The position numbers were made by a program, and so were the translations under genes. Source: CAWCKS01 sp963763485 (GTDB lineage: Bacteria; Pseudomonadota; Alphaproteobacteria; Rhizobiales; Xanthobacteraceae). Taken from it: a DNA stretch of 64,000 nt. The stretch lies in NCBI GenBank assembly GCA_963763485.1, contig CAVXOW010000005.1, forward strand, positions 372,001 through 436,000. Reading direction: 5' to 3'. The notes under the pieces are model-generated. The model was not told the DNA's origin. It searched no databases and saw only the letters and a program-made list of their open reading frames with translations. Positions 9,388 through 18,715 of the stretch are shown here, in pieces; the stretch's first letter is position 1, and the number at the start of each line of letters is the position of its first letter.

Positions 9388-10278
9388 ATGCGAGTTTTGC
9401 CCCCTACGATCAGGACTGCCTTGCTTGGCATTGTTGCGAGCGCGCTGCTGCTGCTGGCGCCGCCGCATCACGCCGCGCATGCACAAGATACCGTGTCGCG
9501 GACCTCGCCCGTGGCGCAGGCGGTGCCGGGATTTTGGGATCCGCGGCGGCGGCCGGATCGGCCCGACATGTCGCGTCTGACCGTGATCCGCTTCCTGACC
9601 GAGACCGACTACCCGCCGTTCAATTTTGCCGGTTCCGATGGCAACCCGGCGGGCTTCAATGTCGAGTTCGCGAAGATGCTTTGCGACGAGATCGGGATCA
9701 CCTGCACGGTTCAGATGCGGCGGTTCGAGACCTTGATTGATGCGCTCAACACCAACCGCGGCGATGCCATCATTGCCTCGATGGCGGTGACCTCGGCGCT
9801 GCGCGCCAAGGTCGACTTCACGGATCCCTATTACCGGACGCCGGCGCGGTTCGTATCGCGCCGCGACAGCGTGATCGAGAACGTCCGTCCGGAATATGTC
9901 GAGGGCAAGAAGATCGGCGTCATCGCGGGATCGTCGCACGAAGCTTACCTGCGGGCCTTCTTCACCGACGCCGAGATCGTCAGCTATGCCAACGACGATG
10001 CCGTGCGGCAGGCGCTGCGCCGCGGCGAGGTCAACCTGATTTTCGGCGACGCCATCGCGCTCTCGTTCTGGATCAACGGCACCAACTCGGGCGACTGCTG
10101 CGCATTTTCCGGCGGTCCGTTCCTGGAGAGCCGGTATTTTGGCGAAGGCGTCGGAATCGCGGTCCGGCACGGTAATGACGTGCTGCGCCAGGCCCTGAAC
10201 TGGGCGATGTTCCGGGTCTGGGAAAAGGGCCATTACACGGACCTTTGGCTGCGTTATTTCTCGGTCAATCCATTTTGA
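9388..10278 (+). CDS. Amino-acid-type ABC transporter substrate-binding protein
   Basis: 296 residues. Residues 1-33 form a signal peptide ending AAHAQ. The mature protein is an SBP_bac_3 family periplasmic-binding domain: FLTETDYPPFNF at the start of lobe 1, FNVEFAKMLCDEIGITC, and the hinge region IIASMAVTSALRAKVDFTDP. No permease or ATPase gene is adjacent, so it is an orphan receptor or works with a transporter elsewhere. Its ligand, probably an amino acid or small organic ion, cannot be read from sequence. Confidence 0.85.
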   Translation: MRVLPPTIRTALLGIVASALLLLAPPHHAAHAQDTVSRTSPVAQAVPGFWDPRRRPDRPDMSRLTVIRFLTETDYPPFNFAGSDGNPAGFNVEFAKMLCDEIGITCTVQMRRFETLIDALNTNRGDAIIASMAVTSALRAKVDFTDPYYRTPARFVSRRDSVIENVRPEYVEGKKIGVIAGSSHEAYLRAFFTDAEIVSYANDDAVRQALRRGEVNLIFGDAIALSFWINGTNSGDCCAFSGGPFLESRYFGEGVGIAVRHGNDVLRQALNWAMFRVWEKGHYTDLWLRYFSVNPF

Positions 10279-10344
10279 AACATCTTGCGGTTTCACCGAT
10301 GTCGCCGCGCTGATACTGTTCCGCGCCCGAAAGAGAAGGACGTT

Positions 10345-11974
10345 ATGTTGACCGTAACCCCCGATGACCTGCGCAAGGTTGCCGAGCAGTCCGGCGCGTG
10401 GCCGTTCGAGGAGGCGCGCAAGCTTGTCGCGCGACTGAAAAAGAAACCAAAAGACGAGGTGCTGTTCGAGACCGGTTACGGTCCGTCGGGGTTGCCACAC
10501 ATCGGCACCTTCGGCGAGGTCGCGCGCACCTCGATGGTGCGCTACGCCTTCCGCGTCCTGACCGACGACAAGATCAAGACGCGGTTGCTCGCGTTCTCCG
10601 ACGACATGGACGGCTTCCGCAAGGTTCCGGACAATGTGCCCAATAAGGAGATGCTCACAGAACATCTCGGCAAGCCGCTGACGCGCGTGCCGGATCCGTT
10701 TTCGAATGAGTATCCCTCGTTCGGCCATCACAACAACGCGCGGCTGCGCGCGTTCCTCGATCGCTTCGGCTTCGACTACGAGTTCGCCAGCGCGACCGAC
10801 TACTACACCTCCGGCCGCTTCGATAACGCGATGCTGCGCCTGCTCGAGGTCTACGACAAGGCGATGGACATCATCCTGCCGACGCTCGGGCCGGAGCGCC
10901 GCGCGACCTATTCGCCGTTCCTCCCGATCAGCCCGAGGACAGGCCAGGTGCTCTATGTCCCGATGGTCGAGCGCAACGTCAGGAAGGGAACCATCGTCTA
11001 TGTCGATCCCGACACCGCTGAGAAGGTCGAGGCCGCGGTCACCGGTGGCCAGGTCAAGTGTCAGTGGAAGGCTGACTGGGCGATGCGCTGGTTTGCGCTC
11101 GACGTCGACTACGAAATGGCAGGCAAGGATTTGATCGAACTCGGTCAAGCTGTCGAGTCGAATCTGCTCGGCGATGGGCGGCACTCCCCCGGAGGGCTTC
11201 AACTACGAATTGTTCCTCGACGACAACGGCCAGAAGATTTCCAAGTCGAAGGGCAACGGGCTCACGATCGACGAATGGCTGCGCTACGCGTCGCCGGAGT
11301 CGCTGTCGCTGTTCATGTACCGCGAGCCGAAGTCGGCGAAGCGGCTCTATTTCGACGTCATCCCGCGCAACGTCGACGACTACCAGCAGTTCCTCGACGG
11401 CTATTCGCGCCAGGACATGAAGCAGCAGCTCGGCAATCCGGCCTGGCACATTCACAGCGGGCATCCGCCGCCGTCCGATATGCCGGTGACGTTCCGGATG
11501 CTGCTGACGCTGGTGTCGTCGTCGAACGCCGAGAACGCCGAGACGTTGTGGGGCTTCATCGGCCGTCATCGGCCGGGCGTGACGCCGCAAAGCCACCCAA
11601 AACTCGATGCGCTGGTTGGCTATGCCATCAATTATTATCGCGACTTCGTGCTGCCGACGAAGCGGTTCCGCGAGCCGACCGCGAGCGAACGTGTCGCGCT
11701 GACAGATCTGCGCGACGCGTTGGCGCGCCTGCCTGATGATGCGACGGCCGAAGACATCCAGAACGTCCTCTACGAAATCGGCCGGCGCGAACCGTTTCTC
11801 GACCACGTCAAGAAGGGCAAGGACGGCCGCCCCGGCGTGTCGCTGGAATGGTTCAACATGCTGTACCAGGTTCTGCTCGGTCAGGAGGAGGGCCCGCGCT
11901 TCGGCTCGTTCGTGGCGGTCTATGGTCTTGGCAACTCGATTGCCATGATCGATGCGGCATTGAAGAGGACTTGA
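10345..11974 (+). CDS. lysK: Lysine-tRNA ligase, class I (frameshifted)
   Basis: Charges tRNA-Lys with lysine. This is the class I enzyme, common in archaea and alphaproteobacteria, not the class II LysS. GYGPSGLPHIGTFGE holds the HIGH-like motif and QKISKSKGNGLT the KMSKS-like motif. A single extra A at about 11139 breaks the frame. Removing it restores LIDSVKLSS and then ALGGTP-like sequence, here read as CSAMGGTPPEGFNYE. The reconstructed protein is about 542 residues, the normal length. AGAGAAGGA upstream of ATG 10345 is a good ribosome site. As lysK is essential where no class II enzyme exists, the frameshift is almost certainly a sequence error. Confidence 0.92.
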
Positions 11975-12352
11975 TTGACGAGGAACGTCTGGTCATCGGA
12001 TCCGGGACGTCGCCGCGCCGGCCGCGGCAAGGTGTTTGGCGCGGCCGTCGTGCTCGCCGCGATCGGCGCTGCGGCGGCCTACACGTGGTGGCCGGCGGAG
12101 CGGGTCGATTGCGAAACGCTGGTCGGGCGCTCGCAGGCCGCGCTCGATTCCGCCGATCGCGACTTGAAGGCCGCCGGCGCCTCCGGCGTGACCGCCAGGT
12201 GCAACGCCTACCGGACGCGCGTCACCGTGCTGACCGAACTCGCCAAACTGCCCGCGGTGTGCGGACCGCCGCCAAAACATCCCGGTGGCTGGCCTTCGCC
12301 CACTGACGAGCGCAAGTGGTACGAGACGCTGATCTTCGAAGAGTGTCGCTAA
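11975..12352 (+). CDS. Small membrane-anchored hypothetical protein
   Basis: 125 residues if translation starts at the TTG directly after the lysK stop. A later start such as GTG 12034 would still keep most of the hydrophobic segment VFGAAVVLAAIGAAAAYTWW. The remainder is probably periplasmic, with four Cys (ERVDCETL, TARCNAY, PAVCGPP, FEECR) that could form two disulfides. Immediate abutment to lysK suggests translational coupling. No known family recognised. Confidence 0.6.
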   Translation: MTRNVWSSDPGRRRAGRGKVFGAAVVLAAIGAAAAYTWWPAERVDCETLVGRSQAALDSADRDLKAAGASGVTARCNAYRTRVTVLTELAKLPAVCGPPPKHPGGWPSPTDERKWYETLIFEECR

Positions 12353-12484
12353 ACTATTCAAGGCGCCCGGCGCGCATCAGAAATGCCGCACCTGATCCGC
12401 TCTTGCGGTCGGGAGACGGCGACACTACGGTCCTGCAACCCGTAAAGAGCAGCCCAAAAACAACGCAACACGAAGAACCCCCCG

Positions 12485-12829
12485 GTGCCCACGATCTACA
12501 AGATCTGCTCTGCATCAGCCTGGCGCGAGGCCGAGCGGCAGGGCGTCTATCGCGGCAGCGAGGTCGATCTCACCGATGGTTTCATTCACTTCTCGACCGC
12601 CCAGCAGGTGGACTCGACGGCGCGCAAGCATTTCGCCGGCCAGAAGGGCCTGTTCCTGATTGCCATCGACGCCGGCGCGCTCGGCGACAAGCTGCGCTGG
12701 GAACCGGCGCGCGACGGCGCGCTGTTTCCCCATCTCTACGGCGAGCTCGATCTCGCCGCCGTCACCGACGTGTTCGACATGCCCTTGCGCTCCGACGGCA
12801 CGCATCAGATTCCGGAGCTTCTGCCGTGA
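12485..12829 (+). CDS. DUF952 family protein
   Basis: 114 residues with the DUF952 pattern: IYKICSASAWREAERQGVY at the start, GFIHFSTAQQVDSTARKHF in the middle, and the hydrophobic core KGLFLIAIDAGALG. The fold is thought to be small alpha/beta and its function is unknown. Translation starts at GTG 12485. Its stop overlaps the GTG start of pyrD (GTGA), so the two are translationally coupled, an arrangement I recall from related alphaproteobacteria. Confidence 0.85.
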   Translation: MPTIYKICSASAWREAERQGVYRGSEVDLTDGFIHFSTAQQVDSTARKHFAGQKGLFLIAIDAGALGDKLRWEPARDGALFPHLYGELDLAAVTDVFDMPLRSDGTHQIPELLP

Positions 12830-13920
12830 TCCGTGCCTTCGATGCGCTGACCTTGCCGTTGCTGCGCCGGATCGATGCCGAGGAGGCGCATCGCCTCGCC
12901 ATCAGCGGCCTGCGCTTCCTGCCGCAGGTCCGCCGCCGCGAGGACGATCCGCGACTTGCGACGCGCGCCTTCGGCCTCAACTTTCCCAATCCGGTCGGCC
13001 TTGCCGCCGGCTTCGACAAGAGCGCCGAAGTGCCGGACGCGCTGCTGCGGCTCGGCTTCGGCTTTGTCGAAATCGGCACGGTGACGCCGCGCCCGCAGGT
13101 CGGGAACGCGCGGCCCCGGCTGTTCCGGCTGACGCCCGACGGCGCCGTCATCAACCGCATGGGCTTCAACAATGATGGCGCCGAGGTGGTGCTGCGGCGG
13201 CTTGCGGCGCGCGCCCATCATGGCGGCATCGTCGGCGTCAATGTCGGGGCCAACAAGGACTCCGCCGATCGCACCGCCGACTATGTCAAGCTGATCGAGA
13301 CCTTTGCGCCGGTGGCGAGTTATTTTTCCGTCAACGTGTCGTCACCGAACACGCCGGGCCTGCGCAACCTGCAAGCCGCGCCGGCACTCGACAATCTGCT
13401 CTCGCGCGTGATCGACGCGCGCGAGCGGTCGCGGGCCAGCGCCGGCGATTGTCCGGTGCTGCTCAAGATCGCGCCCGATCTGTCGCTCGCCGAGCTCGAC
13501 GATGTCGTGCAGATTGCGCGCAGCCGACGCGTCGACGGCATGATCGTCGCCAACACCACATTGATGCGGCCGCCGAACCTGCGCGACGTCGAGCGCGCGA
13601 TCGAGCAGGGCGGTCTTTCCGGACGTCCGCTGTTCAAGCTGTCGACGCGGATGCTGGCGGAGACCTACGTACGCGTCGAGGGCGCGTTCCCGCTGATCGG
13701 AGTCGGCGGCATCGATTCCGGCGGCACCGCGCTGATGAAGGTCCGCGCCGGCGCGACGCTGGTCCAGCTTTATTCGTCGCTGGTGTTCAAGGGCCTTGGT
13801 CTGATCGAGGAGATCAAGCGCGGTCTCGTCTCGACGCTGGAGCGCTCGCGGCACAAGTCGCTTGCGGAGATCGTCGGCGCCGATGCCGCACAAATCACCG
13901 CGGAGCCCTGGCCGATCTAG
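12826..13920 (+). CDS. pyrD: Dihydroorotate dehydrogenase (quinone), class 2
   Basis: 364 residues; membrane-associated flavoprotein oxidising dihydroorotate to orotate with quinone, step four of pyrimidine synthesis. Class 2 features are the N-terminal membrane-interaction helix (FDALTLPLLRRIDAEEAHRL), the FMN-site PVGLAAGFDKSAE, EIGTVTPRPQ, and the catalytic-Ser loop SVNVSSPNTPGLRNLQ. The C-terminal FMN phosphate site is IGVGGIDSGG followed by GATLVQLYSSLVFKG. The start is GTG 12826, overlapping the DUF952 stop. The gene is intact. Confidence 0.95.
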   Translation: MIRAFDALTLPLLRRIDAEEAHRLAISGLRFLPQVRRREDDPRLATRAFGLNFPNPVGLAAGFDKSAEVPDALLRLGFGFVEIGTVTPRPQVGNARPRLFRLTPDGAVINRMGFNNDGAEVVLRRLAARAHHGGIVGVNVGANKDSADRTADYVKLIETFAPVASYFSVNVSSPNTPGLRNLQAAPALDNLLSRVIDARERSRASAGDCPVLLKIAPDLSLAELDDVVQIARSRRVDGMIVANTTLMRPPNLRDVERAIEQGGLSGRPLFKLSTRMLAETYVRVEGAFPLIGVGGIDSGGTALMKVRAGATLVQLYSSLVFKGLGLIEEIKRGLVSTLERSRHKSLAEIVGADAAQITAEPWPI

Positions 13921-14023
13921 GGCCGTAAACCGGAGGCTTTTGCTCCGATGTCTGCTTTCGGTGCGGAAGCCAATATTTTTTGGCGCGAGCTTGATATCCG
14001 GAAGGGCGAATGCCGGACGTTGT

Positions 14024-15100
14024 TCAAAATGTTGGATCCACTGGCTGCGGTTCGGGGAATTTCCATGTGCCGTTTAGAATTTCGGCGCGAGGCCGATAGA
14101 GGCGAACCCAGTAATTCCACCCAGCAGTGATTGGCAGACAGTTGGCTATTTTGCCATCACAGTCGCCAAACTGGATGGTAATTGCGCCATCGGCATCTTT
14201 CTTCGCCGTGACGCCGTTGAGCGCGTATGCATCGAGGTTGTTCTTATCGAAGTAGCCACGCGCGTTGTACACGGTCACGGACCAATAGCCATCAACGGGG
14301 ACGTCTCGTATCGCAAGTTTGTAGATGGTCTTGCCATCGTTCTTGGGCGGCACAACCGTCAAGTAGATCGCGTCCTTCGCCGCATTGCCGCCCCAGCCGG
14401 TGGCAGTGCCGATCAGATGTCGTAGTGGATCGACCTGATCTCTTGGGCCAAACATGCGCGCGGTGTCAGGAATTGTTTCGGCAAGCGCGAGAAGCGCCTC
14501 GCGCACTTTTCTCTGACTTTTCTGATCCCAGCTCGGAATTTGAAAAGAGCCGGCGCTCTTCTGCTCGATCTTTACCGCATCCTGCAAGGCATGGACTTTT
14601 TCGAGGTCCGCTGGATTGCCCGCGATGACGAAAGTGCGAAGACCTATCATGACATATCGCGTTCCGGCTTTCTCCTTCGTGTAGGTGAAGGTTCCGGGAG
14701 CGTAGGCTGTTTCCAATATATACTGATCCTCATCGATGACGATCATGGACATGAGCCGCCCGCCGGGCTCAGGAAGACTGATCGTCACTGGTCCGGCGTC
14801 GAGGTCAAACACTGCTGACGAATAAAGCGTGTCGCGGTTTGCGTGGATGACGGGTTGCTTGTCGGCGGGCCTGACTTCGCGGCTGTGATCGAACTTGCCG
14901 ATACCTCCCGCGTACCTGACGGTTGAGGCAAAATACATGTCTGTCTCAGCGCGATTGAAATTATCGACAGTGACCGGGACAGATTGGGCTCGCGCGAGTG
15001 GATTTAGATTATCCGCAGTGACCGGGACGGTTTGGCCTCGCGCGAGCGACGACACCGCAAGCAGACACGTGGCAAGTCCCAAAGCGGTCCACTTCCCCAT
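14024..15100 (-). CDS. DUF1254/DUF1214 family exported protein
   Basis: 358 residues with a signal peptide (LGLATCLLAVSSLARG). The middle (REVRPADKQPVIHANRDTLY, SLPEPGGRLMSMIVIDEDQ) is the DUF1254 N-terminal part. The C-terminal VDGYWSVTVYNARGYFDKN and NCLPITAGWNYWVRLYRPR are the DUF1214 signature. Family function is unknown; members are exported and abundant in alphaproteobacteria. Just after the signal a short segment is duplicated (TVPVTADNLNPLARAQ then SVPVTVDNFNRAE), encoded by an approximately 50-base near-direct repeat between about 14960 and 15045. Confidence 0.85.
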   Translation of the reverse strand: MGKWTALGLATCLLAVSSLARGQTVPVTADNLNPLARAQSVPVTVDNFNRAETDMYFASTVRYAGGIGKFDHSREVRPADKQPVIHANRDTLYSSAVFDLDAGPVTISLPEPGGRLMSMIVIDEDQYILETAYAPGTFTYTKEKAGTRYVMIGLRTFVIAGNPADLEKVHALQDAVKIEQKSAGSFQIPSWDQKSQRKVREALLALAETIPDTARMFGPRDQVDPLRHLIGTATGWGGNAAKDAIYLTVVPPKNDGKTIYKLAIRDVPVDGYWSVTVYNARGYFDKNNLDAYALNGVTAKKDADGAITIQFGDCDGKIANCLPITAGWNYWVRLYRPRAEILNGTWKFPEPQPVDPTF

Positions 15101-15376
15101 AGCGAAGCTCCAGTTCTGTAGAACTCAAACTGTCCGACATGCTCAAACAAGAATCGAGTTGAACCTAGTCCAATGTCTTGAGAAACGCCAAAACTTCCGC
15201 GCTGTCGCTGCTGCGGCACCCGCGGCGCGATGCCGATCCGGCGCGTCGCTGGTTGTGCCGGCGCGTTCGCGAGGTCTGTACGAAAAAGCGGCGGCTGCCG
15301 CTCAGGCCGTGGGACGCCGAAAATTATCGCTGGGGTGACCGCGCGCGGTCAAATTCGGCTCAACAGAGATCGTCCT
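15101..15376. other. Intergenic region with a possible cytochrome c gene remnant
   Basis: No intact gene. On the minus strand, positions 15159-15205 encode EVLAFLKTLD followed by a stop, which is how many class I cytochromes c and di-haem peroxidases end. Upstream codons continue open for some distance but show no CxxCH motif. This may be the decayed tail of such a gene or chance. Confidence 0.3.
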
Positions 15377-16141
15377 TTAGAGATGTTGCCGCAGGAAAGC
15401 TGCCATCCGTTCGACTTCATCGCGATGCTGTGCCTGGTCATCAAAGAGTCCATTGTGACGACCGCCTTCGTAGTAGACGGCTTCGACTGTCTTGCCTGCC
15501 GCCAAAGCGGCTCGCTCAAACGCGCGCGCCATCTCGATGTCGGTCCCTTCGGTGCCTCCATCCGATGGGCTGTCTGCTGTTCCGTGCAGCATCAGGATTG
15601 GCATTCTGATCTCGGATACGAGGTCGATCAGTGACGGCGGGTAGCGAGCGGAGTTGAGGACGCACGCGCGGACGTCGCCCTTGCGCAGGCGCACGTAGTT
15701 CAGTGCGGCCCCGCCGCCGCGCGAATGCCCAAACAGCCCAACATGGTTGGGCAACGCCTCAGGCAAACCCCGAACCGCCTGTACCAGCGCCGCGATCGTT
15801 CGAATGCTCTCCGGACTCAGCGGGTCTGGGATGGGCGGAGCATCGGGCCAGTCGATTGGAGTAATGAAACGGCGCCCATCGCCGATCCCGTCACGAAACC
15901 AGCAGGCGGCAACTCCGAGCAGGCCTCTGGTCGCGAGCTCTCGCGCCAGCCGCACGTACTCCTGGGCAAAGCCATGCGAGCCATGCAGGAGAAGGACCGC
16001 AGGAAACGGCCCAGCTCCCGGTGGCCGCGCCACTGCTGCGATCAAGTCGCCCTGTTCGGGAACGGTCACCTTGATCCAGCTGGCTGGCAATCGTTCGGCT
16101 CCAGCCGGAGCGTCCGTCGGCGAAACCGTTGCGTTCGCCAT
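15377..16141 (-). CDS. Dienelactone hydrolase family protein
   Basis: 254 residues, alpha/beta hydrolase. FPAVLLLHGSHGFAQEYVR is the oxyanion region, GLFGHSRGGGAALNYVRLR contains the nucleophile (GHSRG), an acid candidate lies in PILMLHGTADSPSDGG, and the His is in YYEGGRHNGLFDDQAQH. Dienelactone hydrolases use Cys, but this one has Ser at the elbow like many DLH-family esterases of unknown substrate. ATG 16141 is preceded by a strong GAGGAGGAG, which favours it over an upstream in-frame ATG at 16168. No signal peptide, so cytoplasmic. Confidence 0.85.
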   Translation of the reverse strand: MANATVSPTDAPAGAERLPASWIKVTVPEQGDLIAAVARPPGAGPFPAVLLLHGSHGFAQEYVRLARELATRGLLGVAACWFRDGIGDGRRFITPIDWPDAPPIPDPLSPESIRTIAALVQAVRGLPEALPNHVGLFGHSRGGGAALNYVRLRKGDVRACVLNSARYPPSLIDLVSEIRMPILMLHGTADSPSDGGTEGTDIEMARAFERAALAAGKTVEAVYYEGGRHNGLFDDQAQHRDEVERMAAFLRQHL

Positions 16142-16230
16142 GTGCTCCTCCTCGTTCTGGAACCGCACACTAGCAGATCATCTCTCCGACTGCTTCAAAA
16201 CAGAGGCGTCGCCCGTCGGATTGCTTGCCT

Positions 16231-16965
16231 TCAGAACTCGACCACCAAGCCGTCGCTTGCAGCCGTGTGCGGCAGCTCGCCGAGCCGGCCCAGCATATCG
16301 TCGCTCATATGGGTGAGCACGAGCTCTTTCGGTGCGATCTCGGCAAGGTGTTTTTCCAGCGTCTTCAGGTCGAGATGATTTTTGACGACGCGCTCGTAGT
16401 AATACGCCTCGCAGATGAAGAGATCGGCATTGCGCGCCGCCGGAATCAGCGTGTCGGTCCACTCGGTATCCGCGCTGTAGGTGACGGTGCGGCCTTCCGC
16501 CTCGATGCGATAGGCCAGGAACGGACCGCCGAACTCGCCATGCACGACCGGATATGGCGTGACCTTGATCGCGCCGAATTCGCGCGCTTGCTGCGGTTCA
16601 AGTTCGACGACCTCGAGCGCAAAGCGCTGTTGTGTTTTCGAGGAATTTTCGAACAACGCCTCCATCAGGTCGGTCAGCTTGCGCTTGATCCCTTGGGGCC
16701 CCGCGATCACCAGCGGCCGGCTGCGGCGCGTGAACTGCGCGTCGAGCAGGACAAACGGCAGGCCGGCAAAGTGGTCGCCGTGAAAATGCGTGATCAGGAT
16801 GAGATCGATGCCGTCACGCGCGATGCCAAGCTTCTTCAACGCGGGCAGCGACGAGGCGCCGCAGTCGATCAGAAAATTGATACCTTCGCCGGTGACGTGG
16901 AAGCAGGTGTTGTAACGTCCGCCGGATCCAAGCGCGTCACCGCAGCCGACAAATTGCAGTTTCAT
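16231..16965 (-). CDS. MBL-fold metallohydrolase (RNase Z-like)
   Basis: 244 residues of metallo-beta-lactamase fold. ILITHFHGDHFAGLPF holds the HxHxDH zinc motif, VTPYPVVHGEFGGP a further His, TYSADTEWTDTLI the bridging Asp, and LTHMSDDM a late His. The arrangement resembles RNase Z/arylsulfatase-type members. The flexible exosite arm of true RNase Z is not evident, so tRNA processing is uncertain. Its start overlaps the stop of the MATE gene by four bases (ATGA at 16962-16965), so the two are translationally coupled. Confidence 0.85.
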   Translation of the reverse strand: MKLQFVGCGDALGSGGRYNTCFHVTGEGINFLIDCGASSLPALKKLGIARDGIDLILITHFHGDHFAGLPFVLLDAQFTRRSRPLVIAGPQGIKRKLTDLMEALFENSSKTQQRFALEVVELEPQQAREFGAIKVTPYPVVHGEFGGPFLAYRIEAEGRTVTYSADTEWTDTLIPAARNADLFICEAYYYERVVKNHLDLKTLEKHLAEIAPKELVLTHMSDDMLGRLGELPHTAASDGLVVEF

Positions 16966-18287
16966 GCCCTTGCTCCTTCAAATGAACGTCGCGCCAGCGC
17001 CGGGAAACGTGCACCCTGATAAAGGCCGCGCGATATCTGGAAGATCAAGAACGAAATCCACAAACCTGTGTTGCCAAAGCTCTGCAGCAGGTACCAGGCG
17101 GCGAGATAGGTCGAGAGCGCCGCGATCATCAGGTTGCGCATGTCGCGCGCCCAGGTCGCGCCGATATAGATGCCGTCGAAGCAATAGGCCATGACAGCGC
17201 AGGTCGGCCCCAGTGCCGCATACGGCAGGAATGCCCGCGCGGCGGCGCGGACGTCCGCATTCGAGGTCATGACGTCGATCAGGCCACTGCCGAACAGGAG
17301 AAAGATCGCGGAGATCGCGACGCCAAAGCCGAACGACCAGCCCGAGACCAGCCGCGCCGCCTTGCGGAAGGCCCCGCCGTCGCCGCTGCCCATGCTGCGG
17401 CCGCAGAGTTGCTCGGCGGCGTTGGCGAGGCCGTCCAGGAAGAAAGAACCGATCATCATGAAATTGTTCAGCACGGCGTTGGCGGCGAGCGTGACCTCGC
17501 CGGCGCGCGCGCCCTGCGCGGTGAAGAAGAAGAACGCCGCGATCAAGGACGCGGTGCGGATCATGATGTCGCTGTTCACCGATATCAGCCGCAGCACGCG
17601 GGCGCGGTCGAACACGACGCGACGAAGCCCGCTGAAGCCGCCGCGAAATAGCTTTCGCGCGGCGATGAATCCGAACAGTGCGCCGGTTGCTTCGGCCATG
17701 ATCGCGGCGAACCCGGCGCCGGCGATGCCGTAGTCGAGCACGATGACGAGCGTGATCGTCGCGAGAATATTGGTGAAGTTGATGGCGAGCTGCAGCGACA
17801 GCGCCGTGCGCATCCGCGCCTGACCGACAAACCAGCCGAGCAGCACGTAGTTGGCGAGCGCAAACGGTGCCGACCACATCCGGATCGCGAAGTAGCGGTT
17901 TGCCGCCGCCGTTGCGGCGTCACTGCCCCCCATCAGGCCGAAGATCAGGCGCGCCAACGGCCGCTGCAACACGACCAGCGACACGCCGATGATGGCAGCG
18001 ATGATCAGCGATCGCGCCAGCACGGCGCGGATCTCGACGCGGTCCTGGGCGCCGAGCGCCTGCGCGGTGAACGCCACCGTGCCCATGCGCAGGAAGCCGA
18101 ACAGCCAGAACACGCAGTCGAACGCGATCGCGGCCATCGCGACGCCGCCGAGCAGGGCGGCATCGCCGAGCCGGCCGATCGCCGAGGTCGAGACGATGCC
18201 GAGCAGCGGCGTCGTCAGGTTCGCCACCATCGCGGGTCCCGCGATGGCGAAGACTTTTGTGGTCGTGACCTCGGTCGATGAATTCAC
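16962..18287 (-). CDS. MATE family efflux transporter
   Basis: 441 residues with about twelve hydrophobic helices, the two-bundle pattern of MATE Na+ or H+ coupled multidrug exporters of the DinF-like branch. The start FAIAGPAMVANLTTPLLGIV is the typical MATE helix 1 with the conserved Pro, and GGVAMAAIAFDCVFWLFGFL continues helix 2. The second half (FMMIGSFFLDGLANAAEQLC) repeats the pattern. Substrates cannot be inferred. It lies upstream of, and is coupled to, the MBL hydrolase. Confidence 0.9.
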   Translation of the reverse strand: MNSSTEVTTTKVFAIAGPAMVANLTTPLLGIVSTSAIGRLGDAALLGGVAMAAIAFDCVFWLFGFLRMGTVAFTAQALGAQDRVEIRAVLARSLIIAAIIGVSLVVLQRPLARLIFGLMGGSDAATAAANRYFAIRMWSAPFALANYVLLGWFVGQARMRTALSLQLAINFTNILATITLVIVLDYGIAGAGFAAIMAEATGALFGFIAARKLFRGGFSGLRRVVFDRARVLRLISVNSDIMIRTASLIAAFFFFTAQGARAGEVTLAANAVLNNFMMIGSFFLDGLANAAEQLCGRSMGSGDGGAFRKAARLVSGWSFGFGVAISAIFLLFGSGLIDVMTSNADVRAAARAFLPYAALGPTCAVMAYCFDGIYIGATWARDMRNLMIAALSTYLAAWYLLQSFGNTGLWISFLIFQISRGLYQGARFPALARRSFEGARA

Positions 18288-18305
18288 GCGGTGGGTATCG
18301 CGCGG

Positions 18306-18611
18306 CTAGCGCCGCGGTGTGCCGGCGCTCGTAAGCCGCACGATGAGCCAGATCGGAATGACCACGACGGCGCCGAGCAGGAAGTAGCGCCAGACCCAGT
18401 TGATCGCATCAAAGCCGAACTCGTAGAGCCGCTGGAACAGCAGGCGGATGCTGTAAATGATGTTCCACGGATCGAAGCCGATCGCGGCGAGCACGACGCC
18501 GACCAGGACCGACAGCAGCACGAGGCGGAACGCCACCGAAAGCGGCGAGCCGCCGAGGAAACGCGACAGGTTGTCGTGCTGTGCGGGCAATTCCTTCACG
18601 CTCTCGGGCAT
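18306..18611 (-). CDS. DUF6460 small membrane protein
   Basis: 101 residues with two membrane helices: LSVAFRLVLLSVLVGVVLAA and YFLLGAVVVIPIWLIVRLT, joined by the conserved FDPWNIIYSIRLLFQRLYEF. This matches a small family I associate with Bradyrhizobium relatives (DUF6460). Function unknown. An upstream ATG at 18635 or 18671 is possible, but 18611 gives the usual short cytoplasmic N-terminus. It lies 18 bases upstream of the MATE gene's coding end region and on the same strand. Confidence 0.75.
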   Translation of the reverse strand: MPESVKELPAQHDNLSRFLGGSPLSVAFRLVLLSVLVGVVLAAIGFDPWNIIYSIRLLFQRLYEFGFDAINWVWRYFLLGAVVVIPIWLIVRLTSAGTPRR

Positions 18612-18715
18612 TTGGTCGTCTCCCTGCCGAAGCATACTTATAGCAACAACCCAGTTGGTGAGCCAGATCACCCGGTCAAGACGCGTCCGTTGGGTCCGCT
18701 CCCATTATATTTTGT

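Noticed and set aside
9283..11202. A 639-codon open frame on the minus strand
   Set aside because: It is antisense to the solute-binding protein and lysK, has low-complexity Arg/Glu/His-rich composition and no family character; a GC-rich shadow frame.
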